Shown piece by piece: positions 53,741-61,903 of a DNA stretch of 64,000 bases. Positions within the stretch are counted from its first letter, which is position 1. Each line of letters opens with the position of its first letter. The stretch spans positions 86,247-150,246 of the forward strand of contig NZ_MLJO01000011.1 in the NCBI RefSeq assembly GCF_001956915.1. Reading direction: 5' to 3'. The notes beneath the pieces are model-generated. The model searched no databases. It was not told the origin of the DNA and saw only the letters and a list, made by a program, of their open reading frames with translations. This DNA comes from Intrasporangium flavum (GTDB taxonomy: Bacteria; Actinomycetota; Actinomycetes; Actinomycetales; Dermatophilaceae). The position numbers and the translations under genes were made by a program.

Positions 53741-54766
53741 ATGCCGACCCGACCGTCCCGCCCGCGGCTCGACGACGTCGCCGCGCGCGCCGGCGTCTCC
53801 ACCGCCTCGGTCTCGCTCGTGCTCCGCGGACGCCCCGGCCCGTCCGACACGACCCGCGAGGCCGTGCTCCGGGCCGCGTCCGACCTCGGGTACCGGCCCG
53901 ACCGCACCGCGAGCCTCCTGGCCCGCCGCCGCACCCAGCTGCTCGGCGTGACGATGGACGTCAGCAGCCCGTTCCAGGCCGAGCTGCTCGAGGACCTGCA
54001 GGCCGCGGCCGACGAGCGCGGCTACGACCTCGTCGTCAGCCCGCTCACGCGCACGCGCGACGAGCGCCGTGCCGTCGAGATGCTGCTCGACTTCCGCTGC
54101 GAGGCGCTCATCCTGCTCGGCCCGTCGACGCCCGACGCCGACCTCGCCGCGCTCGCCCGGGACCACCACGTGGTCGCCATCGGTCGGCGGCTCGACGTCG
54201 AGGGCGTCGACGTCGTCCGGGCCGCCGACGACGTCGGTGTCGGGCTCGCCGTCGACCACCTAGTAGGGCTCGGGCACCGGTCGCTCGCGTTCGTCGACGG
54301 CCCCCGCGGGTCCATCGCGACGCTGCGCCGGCAGGCCTTCAGGGCGGCGACGCGTCGGGTCATTGGTTCGTCGGTCCGGGTCGTCCCCGGTGGTGCCACC
54401 GAGGAGGCCGGGCAGCGGGCCGGTGCCGACCTCGTGCGGGCGGGCGCGCTCGCGCCGTCCGGAGGTGTCACGGGCCTCGTCTGCTACAACGACCGCGCGG
54501 CGCTCGGGGTCCTGGCCGCCTTCCAGGAGGCGGGGTGCTCGGTGCCCGCGGACGTGTCGGTCGTCGGCTACGACGACAGTCCCCTCGCGCGCCTGGCGAC
54601 GGTCGGCCTCACCTCGGTCAGCCAGGCCACGCGCCCCATGGCCGAGGCCGCGGTGCAGGCGGCCACGCAGCGCCTCGACGAGGGACGGTCCGAGGTGGTC
54701 GAGGTGGTCCTCGAGCCGCACCTCGAGGTGCGCCGTACGACGGGCCCGGTGGGTGGACGGCGCTAG
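53741..54766 (+). CDS. LacI-family transcriptional regulator (module 1)
   Basis: 341 residues. Helix-turn-helix RLDDVAARAGVSTASVSLVL at the N-terminus with the hinge RTASLLARRRTQLLGV; periplasmic-binding-like sensor domain follows, with GLVCYNDRAALGVL and SVVGYDDSPLARLATVGLTSV. Divergent from the dehydrogenase/isomerase operon and most likely represses it through TTAAAGCGCTTTAA. Its effector is presumably the sugar or a sugar phosphate handled by that operon. Confidence 0.92.
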   Translation: MPTRPSRPRLDDVAARAGVSTASVSLVLRGRPGPSDTTREAVLRAASDLGYRPDRTASLLARRRTQLLGVTMDVSSPFQAELLEDLQAAADERGYDLVVSPLTRTRDERRAVEMLLDFRCEALILLGPSTPDADLAALARDHHVVAIGRRLDVEGVDVVRAADDVGVGLAVDHLVGLGHRSLAFVDGPRGSIATLRRQAFRAATRRVIGSSVRVVPGGATEEAGQRAGADLVRAGALAPSGGVTGLVCYNDRAALGVLAAFQEAGCSVPADVSVVGYDDSPLARLATVGLTSVSQATRPMAEAAVQAATQRLDEGRSEVVEVVLEPHLEVRRTTGPVGGRR

Positions 54767-54769
54767 CGT
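54764..54769 (+). promoter_or_regulatory. -10 element TAGCGT, leaderless start of the PCD-VOC gene
   Basis: TAGCGT overlaps the LacI stop codon TAG and leaves the 6-nt spacer GCTGGC before the ATG at 54776, so the gene has its own promoter inside the end of lacI. Confidence 0.55.
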
Positions 54770-54775
54770 GCTGGC

Positions 54776-55435
54776 ATGACCGACAAGCTGACCCGGCAGG
54801 CCGCTTCGGAAGCCCTGCCCACGTGGCGGTTCCTCCTGCAGCGGATGCACCTGACGGTCCGCGCCGCCGACGCCGCGGCCGCGTTCGACTTCGTCGCACG
54901 CGTCGGTACCGTCGCTGCGGCGCACGACCGGCAGCTCGATGTCGACCTCCGGGCGCCGGTCGTCCACCTCGCCCTCTCGACGCGTGCCGGTGGCGGCGTC
55001 ACCGACGACGACGTCGCGCTGGGGCGGGACGTCGACGCCCTCGTGGCCGAGCTCGGCCTCGCCTCCGAGCCGGGCTCCCTCACCGTCGTCGAGATCGCCA
55101 TCGACGCCATGGACATCGACGCCGTCCGTCCCTTCTGGGACGCCGTGCTCGGGTGGGACGTCATCCGGCGCGACGACGTGCAGGACCCGCTCCGGCTCGG
55201 CCCGGCCGTGTGGTTCCAGCAGATGGACGAGCCACGGCCGCAACGCAACCGGATCCACCTCGACGTCACGGTTGCGCACGACGAGGCGGCCGGACGCATC
55301 GAGCGGGCCCTCGCCGCCGGCGGCCGTCTCGTGTCCGACTCGCGCGCCCCCGCCTTCTGGATCCTCGCCGACCCCGAGGGCAACGAGGCATGCGTCTGCA
55401 CGTGGCAGGGGCGCGACCCGGTCCCGGGGGCCTGA
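54776..55435 (+). CDS. fusion of pterin-4a-carbinolamine dehydratase-like and VOC domains
   Basis: 219 residues. The first ~100 (WRFLLQRMHLTVRAADAAAAF, RQLDVDLRAPVVHLALSTRAGGGVTDDDVAL) follow the pterin-4a-carbinolamine dehydratase pattern but lack its catalytic HH pair (DRQLDVD where HHPD is expected). The second half (about 105-215) is a glyoxalase/VOC domain: VVEIAIDAMDIDAVRPFWDA and WILADPEGNEACVCTW. So this may be an inactive pterin-fold partner or regulator with a VOC enzyme. Leaderless start from TAGCGT. Confidence 0.8.
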   Translation: MTDKLTRQAASEALPTWRFLLQRMHLTVRAADAAAAFDFVARVGTVAAAHDRQLDVDLRAPVVHLALSTRAGGGVTDDDVALGRDVDALVAELGLASEPGSLTVVEIAIDAMDIDAVRPFWDAVLGWDVIRRDDVQDPLRLGPAVWFQQMDEPRPQRNRIHLDVTVAHDEAAGRIERALAAGGRLVSDSRAPAFWILADPEGNEACVCTWQGRDPVPGA

Positions 55436-55469
55436 CCCGCACTCGTCAGCCGGCCCGCCAGCCGGCGCG

Positions 55470-56297
55470 TCAGTCGGTGAGTGCCTCGGTGACCAGCGCC
55501 GCGAAGAGCGCCGGGTCATCGACCCACGGGAAGTGCCCTGCGCCGTCCTGGACGATGCACCGACCGTCCGCGAAGAGTGCCGCGATCCGCTGCCCGACCT
55601 CGGGGCCCGGCACGAGGTCGAGCTCGCCGACGACGATCCGGACCGGTGCCTCGAGCGCAGCGAACGCGTCACGGCCCAGTGCGTCGTCGGGCACGCCGGA
55701 CCAGAACGCCGCCGTGCCGTCGCGGTTGTGCTGCGACGCGTCCGACTCGGCGTGCTCGCGGGCGGCGTCGGTCCAGGCGCCGTAGAGGAAGGGCGACATC
55801 GCCCGGCGGGTCGCGGGCGTGGGCTCCTCGGCGGCGAGGGCGAGGCTGGCCTCGGCGAACCACGGCTCGGCCGCACGCAGCTGCACCCGGGCCGCCCACT
55901 CCTCGTCGGTCACCTCGATGCTGCTGGCCGGCGTGACGAGGACGAGCCGGCCCACCCGCTCCGGATGGGCCGCCGCGTACAGCTGGGCGACGAAGCCGCC
56001 GGCCGAGTGCCCGAGCAGGTCGACGGTCGTGAGGCCGAGGTGCTCGCGCAGCGCCTCGAGGTCGTCGGCGAGGCGGGGCGCCGCGTAGGTCGCCGGGTCG
56101 TCGGGGCGAGGGGATGCCCCGGTTCCGCGCGGGTCCGGCACGACGAGTGCCCGGCCGGATGCGCCGGCGAGGCCGCCGAGCGTGCCGAGGTAGGCGGCGT
56201 CGCGGGCCGGTCCGCCGGGCCAGACGACGAGCGGCTCGCCGTCGCCCTCGACGTGGTAGGCGAGCTGCGTCCCGTCGTAGGACGTGTAGGTCGGCAT
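55470..56297 (-). CDS. alpha/beta-fold hydrolase
   Basis: 275 residues. Oxyanion region VVWPGGPARD, nucleophile Ser in LLGHSAGGFVAQLY, Asp in VGELDLVPGP and His in GAGHFPWVDDP. WPGGP and PRGTGAS resemble proline-iminopeptidase-like hydrolases. CACGGT lies 6 nt before the ATG at 56297. Substrate unknown; no co-transcribed neighbour. Confidence 0.87.
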   Translation of the reverse strand: MPTYTSYDGTQLAYHVEGDGEPLVVWPGGPARDAAYLGTLGGLAGASGRALVVPDPRGTGASPRPDDPATYAAPRLADDLEALREHLGLTTVDLLGHSAGGFVAQLYAAAHPERVGRLVLVTPASSIEVTDEEWAARVQLRAAEPWFAEASLALAAEEPTPATRRAMSPFLYGAWTDAAREHAESDASQHNRDGTAAFWSGVPDDALGRDAFAALEAPVRIVVGELDLVPGPEVGQRIAALFADGRCIVQDGAGHFPWVDDPALFAALVTEALTD

Positions 56298-56380
56298 GGG
56301 CCCACCGTGCCAGAGCGTCGAGGGCCCGCGCTCCCCGGTTTCCGCGCTGGGCGCCGGTCCCGTCCCTGCGTGCCGGCCGG

Positions 56381-57379
56381 TCAGGCGACCGGAGCGGTGC
56401 TGCTCCGGACGACGAGCTCGGGCCGGATGACCGCGCCGGTCGGCTCTGCCGCGCCGTCGTCGAGCCGGGCCGTCACCGCGCGCACGGCCTCGGCGCCGAG
56501 CCGGGCGGCGTCCTGGCGCACCGTCGTCAGCGCGACGTGCGGGTAGCCGGCCTGCTCGATGTCGTCGAAGCCGACCACCGACACGTCGCCCGGCACCCGC
56601 AGTCCCGCCTGCCGGACGACGTCGACGAAACCGAGCGCGCAGCGGTCGTTGAACGCGACGACGCCGGTCGGGCGCGGGGCGTCCATGGCGAGGAAGGCCC
56701 GGCCGGCCGCAGCGCCGTCGAGCTCGGTGAGGCCGCCGGGCATGACGAGTCCGGGGCGCTCCGGTGCGGCGCGCATGCCGCGCCGGTAGCCCTGACGTCG
56801 CTCCGCGGCGCCCGGCGCCCGGCCGCCGTCGAGCAGCCCGATCCGCTCGTGCCCGAGGTCGCGCAGGTGCTCGACCGCAAGACGCATCCCGAGGGTGTCG
56901 TCGGTGCGCACCGTCCCGACGCCTGCTGCGCGTGCCGGGCGCAGCACGCTGACCACGGGTAGCCGCTCCGCGAGTCGTGCCATGGCGCCGGTCGCGAGGT
57001 CGCTGCCGACGAGGACGAGGCCCTCGCACCGCTCGGCGAGCAGGGTGTCGACGGCGTCGGTGTCGGAGCGGTCGGGCGTGACGCCGCTGAGCACCACCTC
57101 GTAGCCCACCGCGTCGGCCCCGGTGTAGAGGCTGCGGAGCACCTCGCCGTGGAAGGCGTGGCCGACGGCGAACGTCACGCCGATCATCCGCGTGCGACCC
57201 CGGCCGAGCCGGCTGGCGCGGGTGTCGGGCCGGTAGTCGAGGTCGGCGGCCGCGGCGAGGACGCGGGCGCGGGTCTCCTCGGAGGCGCCGGCGACGCCGC
57301 GGAACACGATCGACACGAGGGCGCGCGACACCCCGGCTCGTGCCGCCACGTCCTCCATCGTCACGCGTCCGGTTGCCAT
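56381..57379 (-). CDS. LacI-family transcriptional regulator (module 2)
   Basis: 332 residues. HTH VTMEDVAARAGVSRALVSIVF, hinge RASRLGRGRTRMIGV, then a sugar-binding sensor domain with VVAFNDRCALGFV and SVVGFDDIEQAGYPHVALTTV. ATG at 57379 is chosen over an upstream in-frame start because TACACT lies 8 nt before it and the HTH begins at once. The operators at 57392-57403 and 57468-57481 lie between it and the divergent operon, so it should repress both. Confidence 0.92.
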   Translation of the reverse strand: MATGRVTMEDVAARAGVSRALVSIVFRGVAGASEETRARVLAAAADLDYRPDTRASRLGRGRTRMIGVTFAVGHAFHGEVLRSLYTGADAVGYEVVLSGVTPDRSDTDAVDTLLAERCEGLVLVGSDLATGAMARLAERLPVVSVLRPARAAGVGTVRTDDTLGMRLAVEHLRDLGHERIGLLDGGRAPGAAERRQGYRRGMRAAPERPGLVMPGGLTELDGAAAGRAFLAMDAPRPTGVVAFNDRCALGFVDVVRQAGLRVPGDVSVVGFDDIEQAGYPHVALTTVRQDAARLGAEAVRAVTARLDDGAAEPTGAVIRPELVVRSSTAPVA

Positions 57380-57391
57380 GCGTCCGCAGTG

Positions 57392-57403
57392 TAGAGCGCT
57401 CCA
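57392..57403. promoter_or_regulatory. LacI operator near the regulator gene (module 2, imperfect)
   Basis: TAGAGCGCTCCA differs at one position from the perfect palindrome TAGAGCGCTCTA found 76 bp away. It covers the regulator's own promoter region. Confidence 0.75.
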
Positions 57404-57423
57404 GACCATTCGGCCGCGATCTC

Positions 57424-57453
57424 TTGACGCCGACCGGGGGTCGCCGTCACCAT
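57424..57453 (+). promoter_or_regulatory. promoter of the module 2 operon
   Basis: TTGACG (57424-57429), 18 bp, CACCAT (57448-57453); start near 57460, just before the perfect operator. Confidence 0.5.
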
Positions 57454-57467
57454 CGAACTAGAGCGCT

Positions 57468-57481
57468 CTAGTAGAGAAGCA
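57468..57481. promoter_or_regulatory. LacI operator of module 2 (perfect)
   Basis: CTAGAGCGCTCTAG, a perfect 14-bp palindrome 12 bp before the dehydrogenase start. Confidence 0.82.
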
Positions 57482-57493
57482 AAGGAGCTCCCC

Positions 57494-58525
57494 ATGACCG
57501 CCCCAGACCCCGTCCGCATCGGTCTCATCGGTGCCGGCCGCATCGGCACCCACCACGCCGCCACCCTCGCCCGTCGCATCCCCGAGGCCGAGCTCGTCGC
57601 CGTCGCCGACCCGGTCGAGGCGTCCGCCCGCCGCCTCGGCGAGGACCTCGGCGTCGAGTGGCTCACCGACCCCCAGGCCCTCATCGACGACCCCCGTGCC
57701 GAGGCCGTCGCCATCACCTGCGCCAGCACGGCCCATGCCGACCTCGTCGTCGCGGCGGCCCGCGCCGGCAAGGCGGTCTTCGTCGAGAAGCCGATGGCGA
57801 TGACCCTCGCCGACGCCGACCGTGCCATCGCCGCCGTCGCGCGGGCCGGCGTCCCGCTGCAGGTGGGCTTCAACCGCCGTTTCGCCCGCGACTTCGCCGC
57901 CGCCCACGACGCCGTGGCCGCCGGACGCGTCGGCACCCCGCAGCTGATGCGGTCCGTCACGCGCGACCCGGGGCTGGCGAACCCCGGCGGGGTGCCGCCG
58001 TGGACGATCTTCACCCAGACCCTCATCCACGACTTCGATGCCCTCAACTGGTTCAACGCCGGCGCGCGTGCCGTCGAGGTGAGCGCCATGGCCGACGCCC
58101 TCGTGGCCCCTGCCTACAAGGCGGGCGGCCTGCTCGACACCGCCGTCGTGACGGTCCGCTACGACAACGGCGCCATCGGGGTGGCCGAGGCGAGCTTCTC
58201 GGCCGCCTACGGCTACGACGTGCGCGGCGAGGTCTTCGGCTCGGCCGGCATGGTGCTGGCCGGCAGCCCCGCGCACCTGACCACGTCGTTGTGGACGGCT
58301 GACGGCGTCGCCGTCCCGACGGCCCGCAGGGACACCGACCTGTTCTCCGACGCCTACGCCGCCGAGCTCACCGCGTTCTGCACCGCGGTGCGGTCCGGCG
58401 CTCCGACGGTCGTCGGTGGCCACGACGCCCGGGCCGCGCTGCGCATCGCCCTGGCCTGCATCGAGGCCGTCGAGACCGGCGGCACCGTCACCGTGCGCGA
58501 CGCCGACCGCGAGGTGGTCGCGTGA
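57494..58525 (+). CDS. Gfo/Idh/MocA-family inositol dehydrogenase-like protein (module 2)
   Basis: 343 residues. VRIGLIGAGRIGTHHAATLA opening, catalytic Lys in VEKPMAMTLADAD, QVGFNRRFARDFAAAH and the active-site pair in TLIHDFDALNWF. This set is that of IolG/inositol 2-dehydrogenase relatives, so an inositol or inositol-like polyol is a fair guess. AAAGGAG precedes the ATG. Overlaps the next gene by 4 bp and is controlled by the LacI protein divergent from it. Confidence 0.88.
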   Translation: MTAPDPVRIGLIGAGRIGTHHAATLARRIPEAELVAVADPVEASARRLGEDLGVEWLTDPQALIDDPRAEAVAITCASTAHADLVVAAARAGKAVFVEKPMAMTLADADRAIAAVARAGVPLQVGFNRRFARDFAAAHDAVAAGRVGTPQLMRSVTRDPGLANPGGVPPWTIFTQTLIHDFDALNWFNAGARAVEVSAMADALVAPAYKAGGLLDTAVVTVRYDNGAIGVAEASFSAAYGYDVRGEVFGSAGMVLAGSPAHLTTSLWTADGVAVPTARRDTDLFSDAYAAELTAFCTAVRSGAPTVVGGHDARAALRIALACIEAVETGGTVTVRDADREVVA

Positions 58526-59334
58526 CCGCCCCCACCGGCGTCGCCGGCAGCCCGTTCACCCTGGCCGTCAGCTCGGAGATGGTCTTCCTCGACCTGCCCG
58601 TCGTCGAGCGCGTGCGCCGCATCCACGAGCTCGGCTTCGCCGTCGAGATCTGGGACTGGACGCGTCACGACCTCGACGCGCTCGCGGCCCTGCGCGCCGA
58701 GGGCGTCGTGTTCTCGTCGATGACCGGCTACGTCCGCGGCCGCCTCGCCGACCGCGACGGGGCCGACGAGCTGCTCGCCACGGCCGCCGAGTCCGTGCCG
58801 GTGGCGAGGCGTCTCGGCATCCCGCGGCTCAACCTGCACGGCACCGGTCTCGACGACAAGGGGCTCCCGTTCCAGCCGGCCCACGAGGTGACCGGTGCGA
58901 TGTGGCTTCAGGCGCGCGACACCCTGGGCCGGGTGGCCGAGCTGGGTGAGCGGGAGGGCGTCCAGTTCGTCCTCGAGAACCTCAACACGGAGGTCGACCA
59001 CCCCGGCGTGCCGTTCGCCCGGGCTGCCGACTGCCTGGCCCTGGTGGAGGCGGTCGACAGCCCGCACCTGCGGCTCATGCTCGACCTCTACCACGCCCAG
59101 ATCGGCGAGGGGAACCTCATCGAGCTGTGCCGCCGGGCCCTGCCGTGGGTCGGCGAGATCCAGGTGGCCGACGTGCCCGGGCGGTGCGAGCCAGGCACCG
59201 GGGAGATCGCCTACCCCGCGGTGGCCCGGGCGCTCGCCGAGATGGGCTACCGCGGCACCGTCGGCCTCGAGGCCTGGGCGTCGGGAGACCCCGAACTCGC
59301 CCTCAAGCGCTTCCGCGACGCCTTCACCCTGTGA
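58522..59334 (+). CDS. hydroxypyruvate isomerase-like TIM-barrel protein (module 2)
   Basis: 270 residues. Opening FTLAVSSEMVFLDLPVVERV; metal ligands probably Glu in LENLNTEVDHPG, Asp/His in LMLDLYHAQIGEGNL and the QVADVPGRCEPGTGEIAYP stretch, which is characteristic of Hyi (hydroxypyruvate isomerase) and its relatives. GTG overlaps the upstream stop by 4 bp. With the dehydrogenase it probably handles a keto-sugar or tartronate-type intermediate. Confidence 0.87.
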   Translation: MTAPTGVAGSPFTLAVSSEMVFLDLPVVERVRRIHELGFAVEIWDWTRHDLDALAALRAEGVVFSSMTGYVRGRLADRDGADELLATAAESVPVARRLGIPRLNLHGTGLDDKGLPFQPAHEVTGAMWLQARDTLGRVAELGEREGVQFVLENLNTEVDHPGVPFARAADCLALVEAVDSPHLRLMLDLYHAQIGEGNLIELCRRALPWVGEIQVADVPGRCEPGTGEIAYPAVARALAEMGYRGTVGLEAWASGDPELALKRFRDAFTL

Positions 59335-59388
59335 GGTCCCGCCCCCTCCGACGCCCGCCTGCCCCGCCGCCCCCCACCCCCACCCCCT

Positions 59389-59459
59389 CATCGAGTGAGC
59401 ACTCAGCCCCACCCGCCACATGACGGGTGGGGCAGGAGTGACGACGTGCTCACTCGATG
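59389..59459. terminator. bidirectional double-stem terminator
   Basis: Outer arms CATCGAGTGAGCAC (59389-59402) and GTGCTCACTCGATG (59446-59459), inner arms GCCCCACCCG (59406-59415) and CGGGTGGGGC (59424-59433). Lies in the 174-bp gap between convergent genes. Nothing else seen there. Confidence 0.8.
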
Positions 59460-59508
59460 GGAGAGGGGGGTGGAGGGCTGACGGCGGCGGGGGAGGTCGA
59501 GCGGGACG

Positions 59509-60699
59509 TCAGTGGGAGCGGCGGGCGTCGGAGTGGGCGTCGAGGCGACGGTGCAGCTCGGCCGAGTCGACTTGGTCGGCGAGTGCCGAGAGCACGACGT
59601 CGGCCTGGCTCGGCGGTGCCATGCCGCCGATCGGCTGGTCGCGGTCGAGGTTGGTCGGGAACGCGTACCCCTCGGCGCTCGCGGCGACGGCGTTGGCCAC
59701 GGCCGGACCGACGCGTCCACCGCCTGCCGCCGACACCGCTGCGAGGAGCGCGGGGTAGACGGCCTCGACGACGCGCTGCCGGTCGACGGTCTCCATCGCC
59801 CGCCCGAACGCCGACGACACCTGCAGCAGGTTGGCCATGCGCCGGATGTCGCTCGAGTGGTTCGTGCCGGCCGCGTGGAAGAGCGCCGGGTCGAAGAAGA
59901 CGGCGTCGCCCTTGGCGAGCGGCAGCTGCACGTGGTGGCCGACGAAGTACTCCTGGAACTCCGGCCGCTGGTAGGCCACGTAGCCGTGGGCGTACTTCTG
60001 GCTGTGCGGCAGGTAGAGCGTCGGGCCCGACTCGACGGGCATGTCGCAGTGGGCCACCGCGCCCTGCAGGGTCAGCACCTGCGACAGCGCGTGCACGTGG
60101 GCGGGGTAGCGCGCGCAGACCTCGTCGCTCTGGAAGCCGAGGTGGTAGTCGCGGTGCACCGTCTGCCCGGCGCCGCCGGGGTTGACGACGTTGACCTGCG
60201 AGGTCACCTGGTAGCCGGGGCCGAGCCACGCGGTCGCGGCGAGGGCCAGGACGTCGTTGGCGTAGTAGTCGACGAAGGCCTGCGGGTCGGTCACGGCGAG
60301 CTTCTCGAGCGCGTTCCAGACGCGGTCGTTGGCGCCAGGCTTGGCGAAGTGGTCACCGGATGCCGTTCCGGCAGAGCGCTGCTCGGCGATCATCGCCTCG
60401 AACGCGGCCGTGACCCGGTCGACGACCGACGCCTCGAACGCGCCCTCGACGACGACGATCCCCGGGCCGCCGGAGAGGGCACGGGCGATCTCGGCGAGCA
60501 CGGCGCGTCGGCCGTCCTCGTCGGTGGTGGCGGCGGCGACGAGCCGGTCGGCGGCGTACACGGGCACCTCGCCCTCGAGCCGCGACGCGTGGGGGTGGTC
60601 CTCGAGGCGGGTGTGCTCGTCGAGGACCTCGAGCAGGTCGGCGAGCCGGCAGTCCTCGGGCAGGAGCCAGTGGTGGGTGGGGCGGGCGGTCAGGGTCAC
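59509..60699 (-). CDS. phytanoyl-CoA dioxygenase (PhyH)-family Fe(II)/2-oxoglutarate enzyme (module 3)
   Basis: 396 residues. Predicted double-stranded beta-helix oxygenase: Fe ligands His-x-Asp in TVHRDYHLGFQ and the distal His in LFHAAGTNHSSD, followed by RRMANLLQVS with the Arg that binds 2-oxoglutarate. A ~120-residue N-terminal extension (HTRLEDHPHASRLEG) precedes the core. GTG at 60699 is chosen by GAGGAGGAC just upstream. Divergent from a LacI regulator, so it probably acts in a sugar- or polyol-linked route; substrate unknown. Confidence 0.82.
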   Translation of the reverse strand: MTLTARPTHHWLLPEDCRLADLLEVLDEHTRLEDHPHASRLEGEVPVYAADRLVAAATTDEDGRRAVLAEIARALSGGPGIVVVEGAFEASVVDRVTAAFEAMIAEQRSAGTASGDHFAKPGANDRVWNALEKLAVTDPQAFVDYYANDVLALAATAWLGPGYQVTSQVNVVNPGGAGQTVHRDYHLGFQSDEVCARYPAHVHALSQVLTLQGAVAHCDMPVESGPTLYLPHSQKYAHGYVAYQRPEFQEYFVGHHVQLPLAKGDAVFFDPALFHAAGTNHSSDIRRMANLLQVSSAFGRAMETVDRQRVVEAVYPALLAAVSAAGGGRVGPAVANAVAASAEGYAFPTNLDRDQPIGGMAPPSQADVVLSALADQVDSAELHRRLDAHSDARRSH

Positions 60700-60819
60700 G
60701 ACGTCCTCCTCGACGCGGTGCGGTGCTGCTGGGTGGTCCCTTTCAGGATGGGCCCGACGGGCCGCGACGGGACCGGCCACAACCCCTCAGAAAGCCCTCA
60801 GCGCGAGCACGTCGCCGAC

Positions 60820-60825
60820 TACCGT
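60820..60825 (+). promoter_or_regulatory. -10 element TACCGT, leaderless start of the module 3 LacI gene
   Basis: TACCGT with the 6-nt spacer GGCGCC before ATG 60832. Confidence 0.6.
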
Positions 60826-60831
60826 GGCGCC

Positions 60832-61884
60832 ATGGCCAGGACCGCGCCGCGCACCCACCGCGTCCGCGACATCGCGGAGCAGTCGGGCCTGTCCGAGGCC
60901 ACCGTCGACCGGGTCCTGCACGGCCGCGCCGGAGCGAGCGCGCGGGCCGTGCGCGCCGTCGAGCAGGCGGTGCTCGACCTGGACCGCCAGCAGTCGCAGC
61001 TGCGCATCGCCGCGCGGACGCTCGTCGTCGACGTCGTCATGCAGGCGCCCGAACGGTTCTCCTCGGCCGTGCGCCTCGCCCTCGAGGCCGAGCTGCCGGC
61101 CGCCCGGCCCGCGGTGGTCCGGGCCCGCTTCGACCTGCGCGAGAACGCCGACCCGGCCGCCGCGGTGGCCTCGCTCGACGCGGTCGGTCGCCGGGGTCGG
61201 CTCTCGCACGGCGTGCTGCTCAAGGCCCCCGACCACCCGGACGTCGCCGCGGCGGCCCGCCGCGTCGCGGACCGCGGCATCCCCGTGGTCACCCTCGTCA
61301 CCGACGTCCACGACTCCGGACGCGTCGCCTACGTCGGCCTCGACAACGCGGCCGCCGGGCGCACCGCGGCCTACCTCGTGGACCACTGGTTGGGGCACTC
61401 GCCGGGCACCGTGCTCGTCACGACGAGCGGCTCCGCCTTCTTCGGCGAGCGTGAGCGCATCGACGCCTTCCGCACGCAGCTGTCGCAGGTGGCCCCACGC
61501 GTCGGCACCATCCTCGTCACCGACACGGACGGTCTCGACGCGTCGCTCGCCGAGGCGGTCCGCGCGGCCCTGGACACGGATGCGTCGATCCGTGGCGTGT
61601 ACTCGGTGGGCGGTGGAAACCGAGCCACTGCACAGGAGTTCGAGCGTGCCGGTCGCGAGTGCGGGGTCTTCGTGGCCCACGACCTCGACGCCGACAACGT
61701 CGAGCTGCTGCGCACCGGCGTGGTGTCCGTGGTGCTGCACCACGACCTCGGCGCCGACATGCGGCGGGCGCTGCGACAGGTGATGCGGGCCCACCGGCTG
61801 GTCCCCGGTGCGCCGACGTCGGTGCCCGCCAACGTCGAGGTGGTGACCCCGTACAACCTCCCGGCGCGCCTGCGTCCGGAGTGA
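60832..61884 (+). CDS. LacI-family transcriptional regulator (module 3)
   Basis: 350 residues. HTH HRVRDIAEQSGLSEATVDRVL, which has TVDRVLHGRAG in place of the more usual TVSRVLNG, a variant seen in one LacI sub-branch with RbsB-like sensor domains. The sensor holds SVGGGNRATAQEFERAG and VFVAHDLDADNVELLRTG. Divergent from the PhyH-family gene and presumably its regulator. No long palindrome was found in the 132-bp gap, only two CCCTCAG repeats. Leaderless start from TACCGT. Confidence 0.9.
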   Translation: MARTAPRTHRVRDIAEQSGLSEATVDRVLHGRAGASARAVRAVEQAVLDLDRQQSQLRIAARTLVVDVVMQAPERFSSAVRLALEAELPAARPAVVRARFDLRENADPAAAVASLDAVGRRGRLSHGVLLKAPDHPDVAAAARRVADRGIPVVTLVTDVHDSGRVAYVGLDNAAAGRTAAYLVDHWLGHSPGTVLVTTSGSAFFGERERIDAFRTQLSQVAPRVGTILVTDTDGLDASLAEAVRAALDTDASIRGVYSVGGGNRATAQEFERAGRECGVFVAHDLDADNVELLRTGVVSVVLHHDLGADMRRALRQVMRAHRLVPGAPTSVPANVEVVTPYNLPARLRPE

Positions 61885-61903
61885 CGAGGGGAGGGCGGGA
61901 CGG

